The translations under genes and the position numbers were made by a program. The notes beneath the pieces were generated by a model that saw only the letters and a list, made by a program, of their open reading frames with translations, made no database searches and was not told the origin of the DNA. A DNA stretch of 55,444 nucleotides from Pseudomonadota bacterium (GTDB taxonomy: Bacteria; Pseudomonadota; Gammaproteobacteria; Burkholderiales; Rhodocyclaceae), in the NCBI GenBank assembly GCA_963205435.1, contig CAUJIV010000036.1, forward strand, positions 1 to 55,444, in the 5' to 3' direction. Positions 8,460-17,057 of this stretch are shown here, one piece after another. Each line of letters opens with the position of its first letter. Within the stretch, counting starts at the first letter, position 1.

Positions 8460-9917
8460 GTGGAGAGGCTGCTCGCCACCCTCAATGTCTTCGCGCGCGT
8501 CGCGCTGATTTTCGGCCTGACGATGCTGCTGCCGATCGGCATTTCCTGGTGGCTGGACGACGGCGCGCTCGGCCATTTCGACGAAGCGCTGCTTGGCACG
8601 CTGGCGGGCAGCGCTGCGATGATCTGGGCGACGCGGCGCTTCCGCCGCGAGCTGCGCGCCAAGGACGGCATCCTGCTGGTCGTGCTGTGCTGGGTCCTGC
8701 TGCCGGCCATCGCCGCCGTGCCCCTGTATCTGGGCATCGCCGAGGCACGGCCCGCCCTGGTCTATTTCGAGGCGGTTTCCGGCCTGACCGCCACCGGCGC
8801 GACGGCGCTGTCCGGGCTGGACCAGCTGCCGCCCTCGCTCAATGTCTGGCGCGCCGAGCTGCACTGGATCGGCGGACTGGGCATCATCGTGCTGGCGGTG
8901 GCGATCCTACCGCTGCTCGGCGTCGGCGGCCGCCAGCTGATGAAGGCCGAGGTGCCCGGCCCCGTCAAGGAGGCGCGCATCACGCCGCGCGTGACGGAGA
9001 CCGCCAAGGGCTTCTGGATCATCTATGTCATGCTGACCGCCCTGTGCGCCGTCAGCTACGGCCTCGGCGGCATGGGCTGGCTCGACGCCATGATCCACGC
9101 CTTCAGCACGGTGGCGCTGGGCGGCTTCTCCAGCCACGACGCCAGCTTCGCCTTTTTCGATTCGCCGCTGCTGGAGGCGATCACCATCGTGTTCGCGGCG
9201 ATTTCGGGCATCAGCTATGTCACCCACTTCGCCGCCTTCTCCGGCCGCAGCCTGCGCCCCTATCTGCGCGACGGCGAGGTGCCCTACTATCTGGCCGTGC
9301 TGGGCGCAAGCGTCCTGCTCATTGCGGCGTACATCTGGCGGGCCGGCGTCTATCCCGAGTTCGCCACGGCCCTGCGCCATGCCGCCTTCAACACGGTTTC
9401 CGTGGCGACGACGCTGGGCTATGCGTCGACCGATTATTCCAAGTGGCCGCTGTTCGCGCCGCTGTGGATGCTGTTCCTGTGCAGCTTCGCCACCTGCGGC
9501 GGCTCGACCGGCGGCGGCATCAAGATGATGCGGGCGGTGATCCTCTACAAGCAGATCCTGCGCGAGATCACCCATTCCATCCATCCGCAGGCCACCACTT
9601 TCATCAAGCTCGGCGGCGCCATCGTGCCGAACCGGATCATCCTGGCCGTGCTCGGCTTCGGCTTCCTCTACATGGCCAGCACCGTGCTGTTCACCCTGCT
9701 GCTGGCGGCGAGCGGCGCCGACATCCTCAGCGCCTTCACGGCGACCGTGGCCTGCTTCAACAATACCGGACCGGGCCTCGGTCTCGTCGGGCCGGACAGC
9801 AACTACGGCATCCTCGGGGACTTTCAGGTGCTCGTCTGCAGCTTCGCCATGCTGCTCGGGCGGCTGGAGATCTTCACCCTGCTGGTGGTCCTGACGCCCG
9901 GTTTCTGGCGCAAGTAG
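8460..9917 (+). CDS. trkH: Trk potassium channel subunit TrkH, second tandem copy
   Basis: Second TrkH paralogue, again exactly 485 residues and collinear with the first copy. The GTG at 8460 directly abuts the previous stop. I accept it because the resulting N-terminus (VERLLATLNVFARVALIFGL) aligns with the start of the first copy. The pore loops are SGLTATGATAL (P1), VALGGFSSHDASF (P2), SVATTLGYASTDY (P3) and NNTGPGLGLVGP (P4). The filter glycines are kept, but P1 has Ala for Thr, P2 has VALGG for LGLGG, and P3 has TTLGY in place of TTTGF. These changes beside the filter suggest altered affinity or ion preference rather than a dead copy. No second trkA is present. The gene is clearly a tandem duplication that has since diverged. 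Confidence 0.93.
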   Translation: MERLLATLNVFARVALIFGLTMLLPIGISWWLDDGALGHFDEALLGTLAGSAAMIWATRRFRRELRAKDGILLVVLCWVLLPAIAAVPLYLGIAEARPALVYFEAVSGLTATGATALSGLDQLPPSLNVWRAELHWIGGLGIIVLAVAILPLLGVGGRQLMKAEVPGPVKEARITPRVTETAKGFWIIYVMLTALCAVSYGLGGMGWLDAMIHAFSTVALGGFSSHDASFAFFDSPLLEAITIVFAAISGISYVTHFAAFSGRSLRPYLRDGEVPYYLAVLGASVLLIAAYIWRAGVYPEFATALRHAAFNTVSVATTLGYASTDYSKWPLFAPLWMLFLCSFATCGGSTGGGIKMMRAVILYKQILREITHSIHPQATTFIKLGGAIVPNRIILAVLGFGFLYMASTVLFTLLLAASGADILSAFTATVACFNNTGPGLGLVGPDSNYGILGDFQVLVCSFAMLLGRLEIFTLLVVLTPGFWRK

Positions 9918-9993
9918 GCGTTTTCGGGGTTTTCGCCGTGGCGCCGAAGGCCATCTGGCGCGAGACGCGGCGGCGGGATGATAAACTTCGCCG

Positions 9994-11067
9994 ATGAGCA
10001 AGCTGAAGAACGACACCTTCCTGCGCGCCCTGCTGCGCCAGCCCACCGAATACACGCCGATCTGGCTGATGCGCCAGGCCGGCCGCTATCTACCCGAATA
10101 CTGCGAAACGCGGCGCCGCGCCGGCAGCTTCATGGACCTCTGCCGCAATCCGCATCTTGCCTGCGAAGTCACCCTGCAGCCGCTGGCGCGCTTCGATCTT
10201 GACGCGGCGATCCTGTTCTCCGACATCCTGACAGTGCCCGACGCCATGGGCCTCGGCCTGTATTTCGCCGAGGGCGAAGGCCCGAAGTTCGAGCGGCCCC
10301 TGCGCGAGGAATGGGAGATCCGCAACCTGACGGTGCCGGACCCGGGCGCGGAACTACGCTACGTGCTGGACGCGGTGTCGGAAATCCGGCGCGCCCTGGC
10401 CGGCTCGGTGCCGCTGATCGGATTCTCGGGCAGTCCCTTCACCCTGGCCTGCTACATGGTCGAGGGCGGCGCCTCCGAGGATTTCCGCATCATCAAGACC
10501 CTGCTCCATGACCGACCCGATCTGCTGCATCACGTGCTGGCCACGAATGCCAGCGCAGTGACCGCTTACCTCAATGCGCAGATCGAGGCCGGAGCCCAGG
10601 CCGTGATGATCTTCGACACCTGGGGCGGCGTGCTCAGCCATCGTACCTACAAGGAGTTTTCTCTGGCCTACATGAAGCGCATTGTCGACGGGCTCAGGCG
10701 TGAGCACGATGGCGCCCGGATCCCGTGCATCGTGTTTACGAAGGGCGGCGGCCAGTGGCTGGAAGACATCGCGGCAATCGGCTGCGACGCGGCCGGCCTC
10801 GACTGGACAGTGGACATCGACGCGGCGCGCAGGCGGGTCGGCGACAAGGTTGCCCTGCAAGGCAACCTGGATCCGATGGCGCTGTTCGCCTCACCGGAAA
10901 AAATCGCCGCGGAAGCCCGCGCCATACTCGATGCCTATGGTCCCGGCAGCGGGCACGTCTTCAATCTCGGCCATGGCATTTCACAGCACACGCCGCCGGA
11001 CCACGTCACGGCGCTGGTGACGGCGGTGCACGAGCACAGCCGCAAGCGCGACTCCGGCGCGGCCTGA
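9994..11067 (+). CDS. hemE: Uroporphyrinogen decarboxylase HemE
   Basis: Cytoplasmic heme-pathway enzyme that decarboxylates the four acetate side chains of uroporphyrinogen III to give coproporphyrinogen III. At 357 residues it has the standard length. The N-terminal signature [16 protein letters not shown] (substrate-carboxylate arginines), [12 protein letters not shown] with the catalytic Asp, [25 protein letters not shown] and the C-terminal [16 protein letters not shown] are all visible. The ATG at 9994 gives the expected [16 protein letters not shown] start. It is followed by the AT-rich 434-bp gap before priA. Adjacency of hemE and priA is common in betaproteobacteria. Confidence 0.97.
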   Translation: MSKLKNDTFLRALLRQPTEYTPIWLMRQAGRYLPEYCETRRRAGSFMDLCRNPHLACEVTLQPLARFDLDAAILFSDILTVPDAMGLGLYFAEGEGPKFERPLREEWEIRNLTVPDPGAELRYVLDAVSEIRRALAGSVPLIGFSGSPFTLACYMVEGGASEDFRIIKTLLHDRPDLLHHVLATNASAVTAYLNAQIEAGAQAVMIFDTWGGVLSHRTYKEFSLAYMKRIVDGLRREHDGARIPCIVFTKGGGQWLEDIAAIGCDAAGLDWTVDIDAARRRVGDKVALQGNLDPMALFASPEKIAAEARAILDAYGPGSGHVFNLGHGISQHTPPDHVTALVTAVHEHSRKRDSGAA

Positions 11068-11501
11068 ACGCGGCAACCAGGCTCGATCCGCCGCCAGGCC
11101 TGGCTTTTCGCTACCCCCTCGCGGAGAGCCAGTCATGGCGCGGCTTGGCGTGATGCCAGGCCGGAAAACCGCATGAAAAAAGGCTTTCCGAACGATGCGG
11201 AATGCTTGACTTATGCACAAAAGCCTGATTCACCCGTTCTTTTCACCTTGGAGCCAGCAGTGTTTTCTGTAAAACTGCAATATGTTGATTATAAAAAGAA
11301 ATAAATAGACTATTTTTCGGGCAAGGCAAGAAAAAGCCTTGCCTGGGGCGGATTTAGTGCAATTCCTGATGGATTGCCCACAAATTTATCCACAGATTTT
11401 GTGGACAAGAATTTTGCGCTTTGAATGCAGCAATTTAGACGTGTTTTCGATACTTCGCACGAAGACATGAAACCAAGTCCAGCTTCCTGAAAATTTAAGG
11501 C
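11068..11501. other. AT-rich hemE-priA gap with DnaA-box-like 9-mers
   Basis: A 434-bp non-coding stretch; from about 11160 onward it is strikingly AT-rich for this genome. It holds two exact matches to the DnaA-box consensus TTATNCACA: TTATGCACA at 11211-11219 and TTATCCACA at 11386-11394. An inverted near match, TGTGGACAA (reverse complement TTGTCCACA), lies at 11400-11408, and a weaker TTGCCCACA at 11374-11382. Between them, 11281-11317 is almost pure A and T. The boxes at 11386 and 11400 face each other across GATTT. The region must also hold the priA promoter, for which I see no strong -35/-10 pair. Whether it is an origin, a DnaA-titration site or a DnaA-regulated promoter cannot be decided from sequence. 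Confidence 0.6.
11320..11343. repeat. Perfect 8-bp inverted repeat in hemE-priA gap
   Basis: GGCAAGGC (11320-11327) and GCCTTGCC (11336-11343) form a perfect stem around the A-rich loop AAGAAAAA. Neither strand has a T-run directly after the stem, so it is not a classical intrinsic terminator. It lies just after the AT-rich stretch and could end the hemE message or be part of the DnaA-box region. Confidence 0.5.
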
Positions 11502-13682
11502 ATGAGCACGTCCATCATCCGCGTCGCGCTCGATGTGCCTTTGCCAGGCGGATTTGATTATCTTGCCGACGGCGCACTGCAAGACGATATCGGACGACGG
11601 GTTTGCGTGCCCTTCGGTCGCGGCGAGAAGATTGGCGTCATCCTGGCCGTGGATGTCGCAAGCGATTTGCCCGCTGAAAAGCTGCGATCGGCACGCGCCA
11701 TCCTGCGCGACCTGCCGCCCTTTCCCGCCGACTGGCTGGAGCTGGCGCAATTCTGCAGCCGCTATTACCAGCACCCCATCGGCGAGGTGATCGCCCTTGC
11801 GCTGCCGCCCACGCTGCGCCGGCGGCAGGCCCTGCCGCGGCAGCCGGATCGCCGCTGCTTCCGCATCACGCCGGCGGGTCGGCGCGCCTTGCCCGGGCTG
11901 AAGCAGCGTAGCGTTGCGGCGCGCCTGCTGGCAGCTCTGGAAGCGCAGGGAGGGCTCACCCTGACCGAGTTGCGCGGTGTGTCGGCTGCCGCCGCGAAAC
12001 AGCTTCCCGGACTCCTGCAAAATGGCTGGCTGGCGGAGTCAGCCGATTCCCCGAAGCTTGACGTCGTCGCTGGGCCGGAGTTGCAGGCCGAGCAGCAGCA
12101 TGCCGTTGCAGAAATCGGGCAGGCCCTGGGCCGTTTCGCCCCCTTCCTTCTCCATGGCGTCACCGGAAGCGGCAAGACCGAGGTCTATCTGCAGCTGATC
12201 GCCGCCGTGCTGGCGCAGGGAAAGCAGGCTCTGCTGCTCGTGCCGGAGATCGCGCTCACTCCGCAGCTGGAAGAAAGAGTGAGCAACCGCTTTCGTGGAG
12301 CGCGTCTGGTGAGCTTGCACAGCAGCCTGGCCGAAGGGGTCCGTGCCGCAGGCTTCCTCCAGGCATTTGCCGGCGAGGCCGACATCGTCCTCGGTACCCG
12401 ACTGGCCGTCTTCACGCCGCTGCCGCGGCTGGCCCTGATCGTGGTGGACGAGGAGCACGATCCCTCCTTCAAGCAGCAGGAAGGCTTGCGCTATTCGGCG
12501 CGTGACGTAGCGGTGTGGCGGGCGAGGCAGCGTGGCGTGCCCATCGTCCTCGGCTCGGCGACCCCTTCCCTCGAGAGCTGGGCGGCGGCCGAAGCCGGCC
12601 GCTACCGGCGCCTCGAACTGACGGCGCGGGCCCTGGCGCTAGCCATGCCCGCCGTGCGTTGCCTGGATACCCGGCGCGAAAAGCTGCAAGACGGCATGAG
12701 CGAGCACTTGCTGCGCGCGATCGCCGCGCGACTCGAGCGCAAGGAACAAAGTCTGGTCTTCCTCAACCGCCGCGGCTATGCCCCGGTGCTGGCCTGTCCC
12801 GCCTGCGGCTGGGTCAGCCGCTGCCCGGGCTGCGCCGCCAACCTGGTGCTTCACCTCGTCGACCGCAGATTGCGCTGTCACCACTGCGGCCGCGAGGAGC
12901 GCATCCCGTCCGCTTGCCCGACCTGCGGCAACCAGGACATCCACCCTTTCGGCCGCGGGACGCAGCGGCTGGAAGAAACGCTGGCCCGGCGTTTCCCGGC
13001 GGCGCGCATCCTCCGTGTGGATCGCGACAGCGCGAGCAGTCGCGCACGCTGGCAAGCGCTGCTCGAGGCCATCCACGAGGGTGGCGCCGACATCCTCGTC
13101 GGCACCCAGATGCTTTCCAAGGGGCATGACTTCCCGCGGCTCACCCTGGTCGGCGTGCTGAACGCCGACGCGGCGCTGTTCGCCGCCGACTTCCGCGCGC
13201 CGGAGCGCCTGTTCGCGCAGTTGATGCAGGTCGGCGGCCGCAGCGGCCGCGCCGCCCTGCCGGGAGAGGTGCTGGTGCAGACGGAATATCCCGACCATCC
13301 GCTCTACCGCGCCCTCGTGGCGCACGACTTTGCGGCCTTCGCCGCCGCCCAGCTGGACGAGCGCCGCCGCACCTGCCTGCCTCCCTGCGGCCACCAGGCG
13401 CTTTTGCGCGCCGAGGCGCCGGAACTCGGCCAGGCGCTGTCCTTTCTCGAGGCGGCCGCGGATCTGGGCAAAAGGACGGCGCCGCAGGAGGTCACGCTCT
13501 ACGACGCCGTGCCGATGCGCCTGCACCGGCGCGCCCACCTCGAGCGGGCACAGCTGCTGGTCGAATCGCCGAGCCGGCCCGCGCTGCAGGCCTTTCTCGC
13601 GGAATGGCTGGCGGCGATCCGCCAGATGAAGGCGCCGAACGCCCTGCGCTGGCATATCGACGTTGATCCGCTGGAGTTTTGA
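11502..13682 (+). CDS. priA: Primosomal replication restart helicase PriA
   Basis: Superfamily-2 3'-5' DNA helicase that recognises stalled forks and reloads the replisome in the cytoplasm. The 726-residue product has all expected parts: an N-terminal DNA-binding domain (FDYLADGAL, GRRVCVPFGRGEKIG), Walker A GVTGSGKTEVY near residue 220, the DEEH Walker B (LIVVDEEHDPSFKQQ), GSATPSLES (motif III), and a zinc module of eight cysteines from CPACGWVSRCPGC through CPTCG (about 431-476). The C-terminal motifs DILVGTQMLSKGHDFP, DFRAPERLF and QVGGRSGR follow. The ATG at 11502 is preceded by TTTAAGG. Downstream, its last bases lie 26 bp from the LuxR-type gene. Confidence 0.97.
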   Translation: MSTSIIRVALDVPLPGGFDYLADGALQDDIGRRVCVPFGRGEKIGVILAVDVASDLPAEKLRSARAILRDLPPFPADWLELAQFCSRYYQHPIGEVIALALPPTLRRRQALPRQPDRRCFRITPAGRRALPGLKQRSVAARLLAALEAQGGLTLTELRGVSAAAAKQLPGLLQNGWLAESADSPKLDVVAGPELQAEQQHAVAEIGQALGRFAPFLLHGVTGSGKTEVYLQLIAAVLAQGKQALLLVPEIALTPQLEERVSNRFRGARLVSLHSSLAEGVRAAGFLQAFAGEADIVLGTRLAVFTPLPRLALIVVDEEHDPSFKQQEGLRYSARDVAVWRARQRGVPIVLGSATPSLESWAAAEAGRYRRLELTARALALAMPAVRCLDTRREKLQDGMSEHLLRAIAARLERKEQSLVFLNRRGYAPVLACPACGWVSRCPGCAANLVLHLVDRRLRCHHCGREERIPSACPTCGNQDIHPFGRGTQRLEETLARRFPAARILRVDRDSASSRARWQALLEAIHEGGADILVGTQMLSKGHDFPRLTLVGVLNADAALFAADFRAPERLFAQLMQVGGRSGRAALPGEVLVQTEYPDHPLYRALVAHDFAAFAAAQLDERRRTCLPPCGHQALLRAEAPELGQALSFLEAAADLGKRTAPQEVTLYDAVPMRLHRRAHLERAQLLVESPSRPALQAFLAEWLAAIRQMKAPNALRWHIDVDPLEF

Positions 13683-13707
13683 ACGGAACCGCTCTAGACT
13701 GAATCGC

Positions 13708-14448
13708 ATGCACCTGACCGCCTCGGAGAGCCGCGGACTGTCCTGCCTGTTCGGCCTGCTGGCCGAGGACATGGCCGAGCGCGAGGTGCGCCAGCGCGTC
13801 GGCCACGGCCTGCTCGACCTGCTCAGGGCGGATTATTTCGCCTCTTTCGTCTGGGACGAGGCGGCGCAGCGTTTCGATGGCCGCGTCACGCTCAACATGA
13901 GCGACGACAATCTGGGCAGCTACGAGTCCTATTACCAGTACCACGACCCGATCACCTTCAAGCTGCAGGCGCGGCGCGAGCCGACCCTGGTCACCCAGGT
14001 GATGCCGCAGCGGGAGCTGATGCGCACCGAGTTCTTCAACGACTTTCTCGCCCGCGACGGCCTGCACTGGGGCGTCAATGTTTACAGCTACGTGGGCGGG
14101 CGCAACATCGGCGACCTGCGCATCTGGCGCGGCCGGGCGCGCGACAACTTCGACGCGCATACCCTCGACCTGCTGCGCCTGATCGAGCCGGCCTTCACCG
14201 GCGCCCTGCAGCGCGCCTCGCTGCGAACGCGGCTGTCCGGCGCATCCGATTTGCAGGTAGGGCTGTCCCCGCGCGAGCTGACGGTGGCGCGCATGGTGGG
14301 CGCGGGTCTCACCGACAAGCAGATCGCCCAGCAGCTGGGCGTCGAGCTGTCCACCGTGCGCACTTACCTCAAGCGCGCCTTCGACAAGCTCGGCGTGCAG
14401 CGTCGCGGCGGCGTGGCCGCTGCGATCGGCCGCTTGCGATCAGACTGA
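13708..14448 (+). CDS. LuxR-type helix-turn-helix transcriptional regulator
   Basis: A 246-residue regulator. The C-terminus is a clear LuxR/FixJ DNA-binding domain: LSPRELTVARMVGAGLTDKQIAQQL then STVRTYLKRAFDKLGV. The N-terminal 180 residues look like a GAF-type sensing domain (FASFVWDEAAQRF, YYQYHDPITFKLQARREPT) but lack the autoinducer-binding residues I would look for in LuxR/LasR. No receiver domain is seen. I used the ATG at 13708; a start at 13663 would overlap priA. It ends 10 bp from the convergent stop of the secreted amidase gene. The ligand and targets are unknown. Confidence 0.8.
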   Translation: MHLTASESRGLSCLFGLLAEDMAEREVRQRVGHGLLDLLRADYFASFVWDEAAQRFDGRVTLNMSDDNLGSYESYYQYHDPITFKLQARREPTLVTQVMPQRELMRTEFFNDFLARDGLHWGVNVYSYVGGRNIGDLRIWRGRARDNFDAHTLDLLRLIEPAFTGALQRASLRTRLSGASDLQVGLSPRELTVARMVGAGLTDKQIAQQLGVELSTVRTYLKRAFDKLGVQRRGGVAAAIGRLRSD

Positions 14449-14458
14449 CAACCGCCGC

Positions 14459-15958
14459 TCAGCGCTTCGGCGCGGGCAGCTGGCCGAACACTTCCTCCAG
14501 CGCAAGCCCGATGGCGATCAGCCGCCGGTCGCTGCCGGCCGGACCGTCGAGTTCAAGGCCGACTGGCAGCTTGCTCGCCGCGCCCAGCCCCAGCGGAATC
14601 TGCAGGCCGGGGATGCCGGCGTTGCTGCCCGGATCGGTGTTCTGGATGTAGGTCACGAAATTGGCGATGCTGCTCGAATCGGGATTCGCATCGATCGCCA
14701 CCTTCGGCACGGTCGGGAAGACGAGGGCGTCGAGCTTGTGCTTGGCGAAAGTCTTCCGATAGAGCTTCTGCAGCGCCGGCCGGCTGGTCTTCATGGCGGC
14801 TTCGTAGGCCGGCTTGGCGTCGACCACCGAGTTGTTCGGCCCGGGCAGCTTGCGCGGGATCACCAGGCCGTCATAAGTGGCCTTGACGTCCGGGCTGGAG
14901 ATTTCCCTGGCCACTTCGGCGATGGTCCTGCCCGAGCCGCTCGCCTTGAGATACTTCACCATGTCGTCGTAGGCCTCGTAGAGCGCCAGCGGGAAGCCGA
15001 CGGCGCCATTGATCTCCATCAGCCTCGGCATATCGACTTCCACCACTGCCACGCCGGCGGCCTTCATTTTCGTCACGGCGGCATCGAAGGCGGCCTTGGT
15101 GTCGGCGTCGAGGTTGGCCAGGGTGGCCGCGACCACGCCGACGCGCACCTTCTTCAGTTCGGCCGGCTTGATCGCGGCGCCGCCGGCGATGACGCGGTCG
15201 AGCAGCGCCACGTCGGCCATCGAGACACCCATCGGACCGGCCGTGTCCCGCGTGTGCGAGATCGGTGCGATGCCCTTCTGCGGGTAGCGGCCGACAGTCG
15301 GCCGCAGCGAGGCGCAACCGTTCAGCGCGCAGGGGATGCGCACCGAGCCGCCGGTGTCGGTGCCAAGGCCGGCCGGCGCGATGTGCGCGCCGATCGCGGC
15401 GCCGTTGCCCGAGGACGAGCCGCCGGCGATCTTGGCGGGGTCCCAGGCGTTGCGCACGCCGACCTTGTCGCTGGTCTTGAACGCGGTGTTGTAGCCGGAG
15501 ATGCCGAAGGCCAGCTCGTGCATGTTGGTCTTGCCGAGGACGACGGCGCCGGCGGCGCGCAGCCTGGCCACGACGGGGGCGTCGGCCTTCGGCACGAAAT
15601 CCTTCAGGGCCGGCGTGCCGGCGCTGGCCGACAGCCCGGCGACCTCGATGTTGTCCTTGATCACCACCGGCACGCCGTCGAGCGGCTTGCAGGCGCCGCG
15701 CTTGCGCACGGCATCGGCAGCCTTCGCGGCCTTCAGCGCGCCGGCCTCGTCGAGGGTGATGAAGGCGTTCAAATCGGCGCGCGTCTTGGCGCGCTCGAGC
15801 GCAGCGCCCACCAGCGCTTCGCTGGTGTATTTGCCGGCGCAGATGTCCGCGGCGGCCTGGCTGGCGGTGAGGGTATCGAGATCGGGCGCGGCGTGGGCGG
15901 CGAGCGGCAGAACGGAAAGCATCGCAGCGGTCAGCTGCGTCAGGCGTGGCTTGCGCAT
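14459..15958 (-). CDS. Secreted amidase-signature family hydrolase
   Basis: Member of the amidase signature (AS) family, 499 residues, probably exported. The start at 15958 is fixed by an AGGAGG a few bases upstream and by a signal peptide (MRKPRLTQ, hydrophobic core, AHA-A cleavage). The Ser-cisSer-Lys triad is present: Lys in VVIKDNIEVAG, the glycine-serine block AGGSSSGNGAAIG, and the nucleophile region GTDTGGSVRIPCALNG. AS enzymes cleave carboxamides. The cytoplasmic GatA at the other end of this window is a distant relative, but the signal peptide here makes a tRNA role very unlikely. The substrate cannot be read from sequence. It converges with the LuxR-type gene and is followed upstream by a decayed transporter fragment. 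Confidence 0.9.
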   Translation of the reverse strand: MRKPRLTQLTAAMLSVLPLAAHAAPDLDTLTASQAAADICAGKYTSEALVGAALERAKTRADLNAFITLDEAGALKAAKAADAVRKRGACKPLDGVPVVIKDNIEVAGLSASAGTPALKDFVPKADAPVVARLRAAGAVVLGKTNMHELAFGISGYNTAFKTSDKVGVRNAWDPAKIAGGSSSGNGAAIGAHIAPAGLGTDTGGSVRIPCALNGCASLRPTVGRYPQKGIAPISHTRDTAGPMGVSMADVALLDRVIAGGAAIKPAELKKVRVGVVAATLANLDADTKAAFDAAVTKMKAAGVAVVEVDMPRLMEINGAVGFPLALYEAYDDMVKYLKASGSGRTIAEVAREISSPDVKATYDGLVIPRKLPGPNNSVVDAKPAYEAAMKTSRPALQKLYRKTFAKHKLDALVFPTVPKVAIDANPDSSSIANFVTYIQNTDPGSNAGIPGLQIPLGLGAASKLPVGLELDGPAGSDRRLIAIGLALEEVFGQLPAPKR

Positions 15959-16031
15959 GGCGGATCCTCCTTTGGCGATGTGAAGCTCCGGTATGGATTC
16001 CGGATTGCCGCGGAATTCTCGGTTAGACGAA

Positions 16032-16053
16032 GGGGGTCTGTCTGTCCCCATTT
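16032..16053. repeat. Short GGGG..CCCC palindrome-like motif at pseudogene edge
   Basis: GGGGGTCTG followed by TCTGTCCCCATTT forms an imperfect palindrome on the GGGG-TCTGTCTG-TCCCC pattern. Motifs of the form GGGGTCTGTCCCC recur near REP-associated and IS200-like elements in other proteobacteria, as far as I recall. It sits exactly at the truncated end of the MFS pseudogene. With one copy in the window I cannot show that it is a dispersed repeat. Confidence 0.3.
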
Positions 16054-16057
16054 CTGC

Positions 16058-16350
16058 GGACAGCTGTTTGCCGCGGTGGCCATCGGGCAGGAGGTGATGT
16101 CGAGGCTGATGAACCCGCGCGCCAGGGTCAGCTGGAGCGGCGAGTCGCCGAAGGCGAAGAGCAGTGCGCCGGGGCGGCGACCAGCAGCAGGCCGCCCTCC
16201 GCCCGGCGCGGGCCGAAGCGGTCGAGCAGGTCGAGCGGGATCTGGCAGGCGGCGAAAGCGATCAGCCAGGCGCTGGCGAGCAGTTTCAGGTTGGCGGCCG
16301 ACAGCGCCAACTCACGCGAGAGTTCCGGGGCGATGACGGCGTTGATCGCG
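16058..16350 (-). pseudogene. Decayed MFS transporter fragment (N-terminal part)
   Basis: The reverse strand translates into two blocks of one major-facilitator N-terminus. Reading from 16349, the first block gives AINAVIAPEL, then LLASAWLIAFAACQIPL and the loop LDRFGPRRAEGG, which is the classic MFS loop-2 motif. Near 16171-16174 one base is missing, and the continuation is in the next frame: GALLFAFGDSPLQLTLARG, then SCPMATAAN, which matches the TM4 region. The fragment stops within TM4, with no trace of the other eight helices, and has no start codon context. It is therefore a pseudogene truncated at both ends and carrying a frameshift. It occupies the otherwise empty 442 bp between the amidase and MOSC genes. 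Confidence 0.75.
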
Positions 16351-16400
16351 CAGCAGGCAGGACAGGCAGCAGCCTGCCGCGAAAGGCGGGATGGCTCGTC

Positions 16401-17057
16401 TCAGCCGTTATTTTCGAGCCATTCGAGACGCTGGTCGATCTTCTGCATCCAGTTCGGCGACAGCCCTGGCGTCTCGCGCAGCCGGGCAAGCTCGGCCGGG
16501 TCGGGCCGGTGGGCGCGGAAGGTGAACCAAAGTTGCCGCAGGCTCACCGGCTCGGGATCGCGCGTGATCAGCTCGAAGGCGTCGCCGGCGGCGATCGGCC
16601 CGCCTTCCAGCACGCGGTAATACCAGCCGGCGATGCAGTGCTCGGCGAGGTGGCGCACCAGGTCTTCCTCGTCGAACTTGTGATTCAATTTCCAGCAGGG
16701 ATTGCGCGGCTGGCTCACCTGCACGGTGGCGCGGCCGATGCGAAAGATGTCGCCGACGCAGACCGTCTCCTCGTCCCAGCCGCGGGTCGTCAGGTTCTCG
16801 CCGAGGCTGCCGGGCACGAACAGCGCCGCCTTGTCCGGAAAGGCCGCGGCGAGCCGGGCGTAGTTTTCCGCGGCGCAGTGCAGCAGCGCCTTCCACGGCC
16901 CGCCATGGACGCGGCGGTCGGCCTGGGCGTCGCCGGCGAGGCCCTCGGCGCCGAGCGGCACCGGGCCGGCGATCGCCTGCTTGAAGATGCCGGAAGGATG
17001 GCCTTCCGGCGGCAGCGGGCGGATGCCGCCGACGAAGACCGCGCCGATGCGCGTCAT
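16401..17057 (-). CDS. MOSC domain protein (YiiM-like)
   Basis: A 218-residue MOSC (molybdenum cofactor sulfurase C-terminal) protein. The order matches E. coli YiiM: GLAGDAQADRRVHGGPWKALLHC, LFVPGSLGENLTTRG, VGDIFRIGRATVQVSQPR, then NPCWKLN with the conserved MOSC cysteine, and a C-terminal helical extension (GLSPNWMQKIDQRLEW). YiiM takes part in molybdenum-cofactor-dependent reduction of N-hydroxylated bases such as 6-hydroxylaminopurine; a similar role here is inference from the family. The ATG is at 17057 on the minus strand, and a perfect 10-bp inverted repeat (17057-17091) ends at this start codon, so initiation may be structured. The next gene on this strand upstream is the carbonic anhydrase. 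Confidence 0.85.
   Translation of the reverse strand: MTRIGAVFVGGIRPLPPEGHPSGIFKQAIAGPVPLGAEGLAGDAQADRRVHGGPWKALLHCAAENYARLAAAFPDKAALFVPGSLGENLTTRGWDEETVCVGDIFRIGRATVQVSQPRNPCWKLNHKFDEEDLVRHLAEHCIAGWYYRVLEGGPIAAGDAFELITRDPEPVSLRQLWFTFRAHRPDPAELARLRETPGLSPNWMQKIDQRLEWLENNG

Noticed and set aside
5546-9997. Plus-strand open frame of about 1480 codons across trkA and both trkH genes
   Set aside because: It is the out-of-frame reading of three clear proteins and is Arg/Pro/Gly-rich without domains.
11320-11343. Intrinsic terminator after hemE
   Set aside because: The stem is perfect but has no T-run on either strand, so I list it only as an inverted repeat.
14459-15958. A second gatA
   Set aside because: It shares the amidase signature, but it has a signal peptide, and the real gatA with gatC and gatB is at 52.9-54.7 kb.
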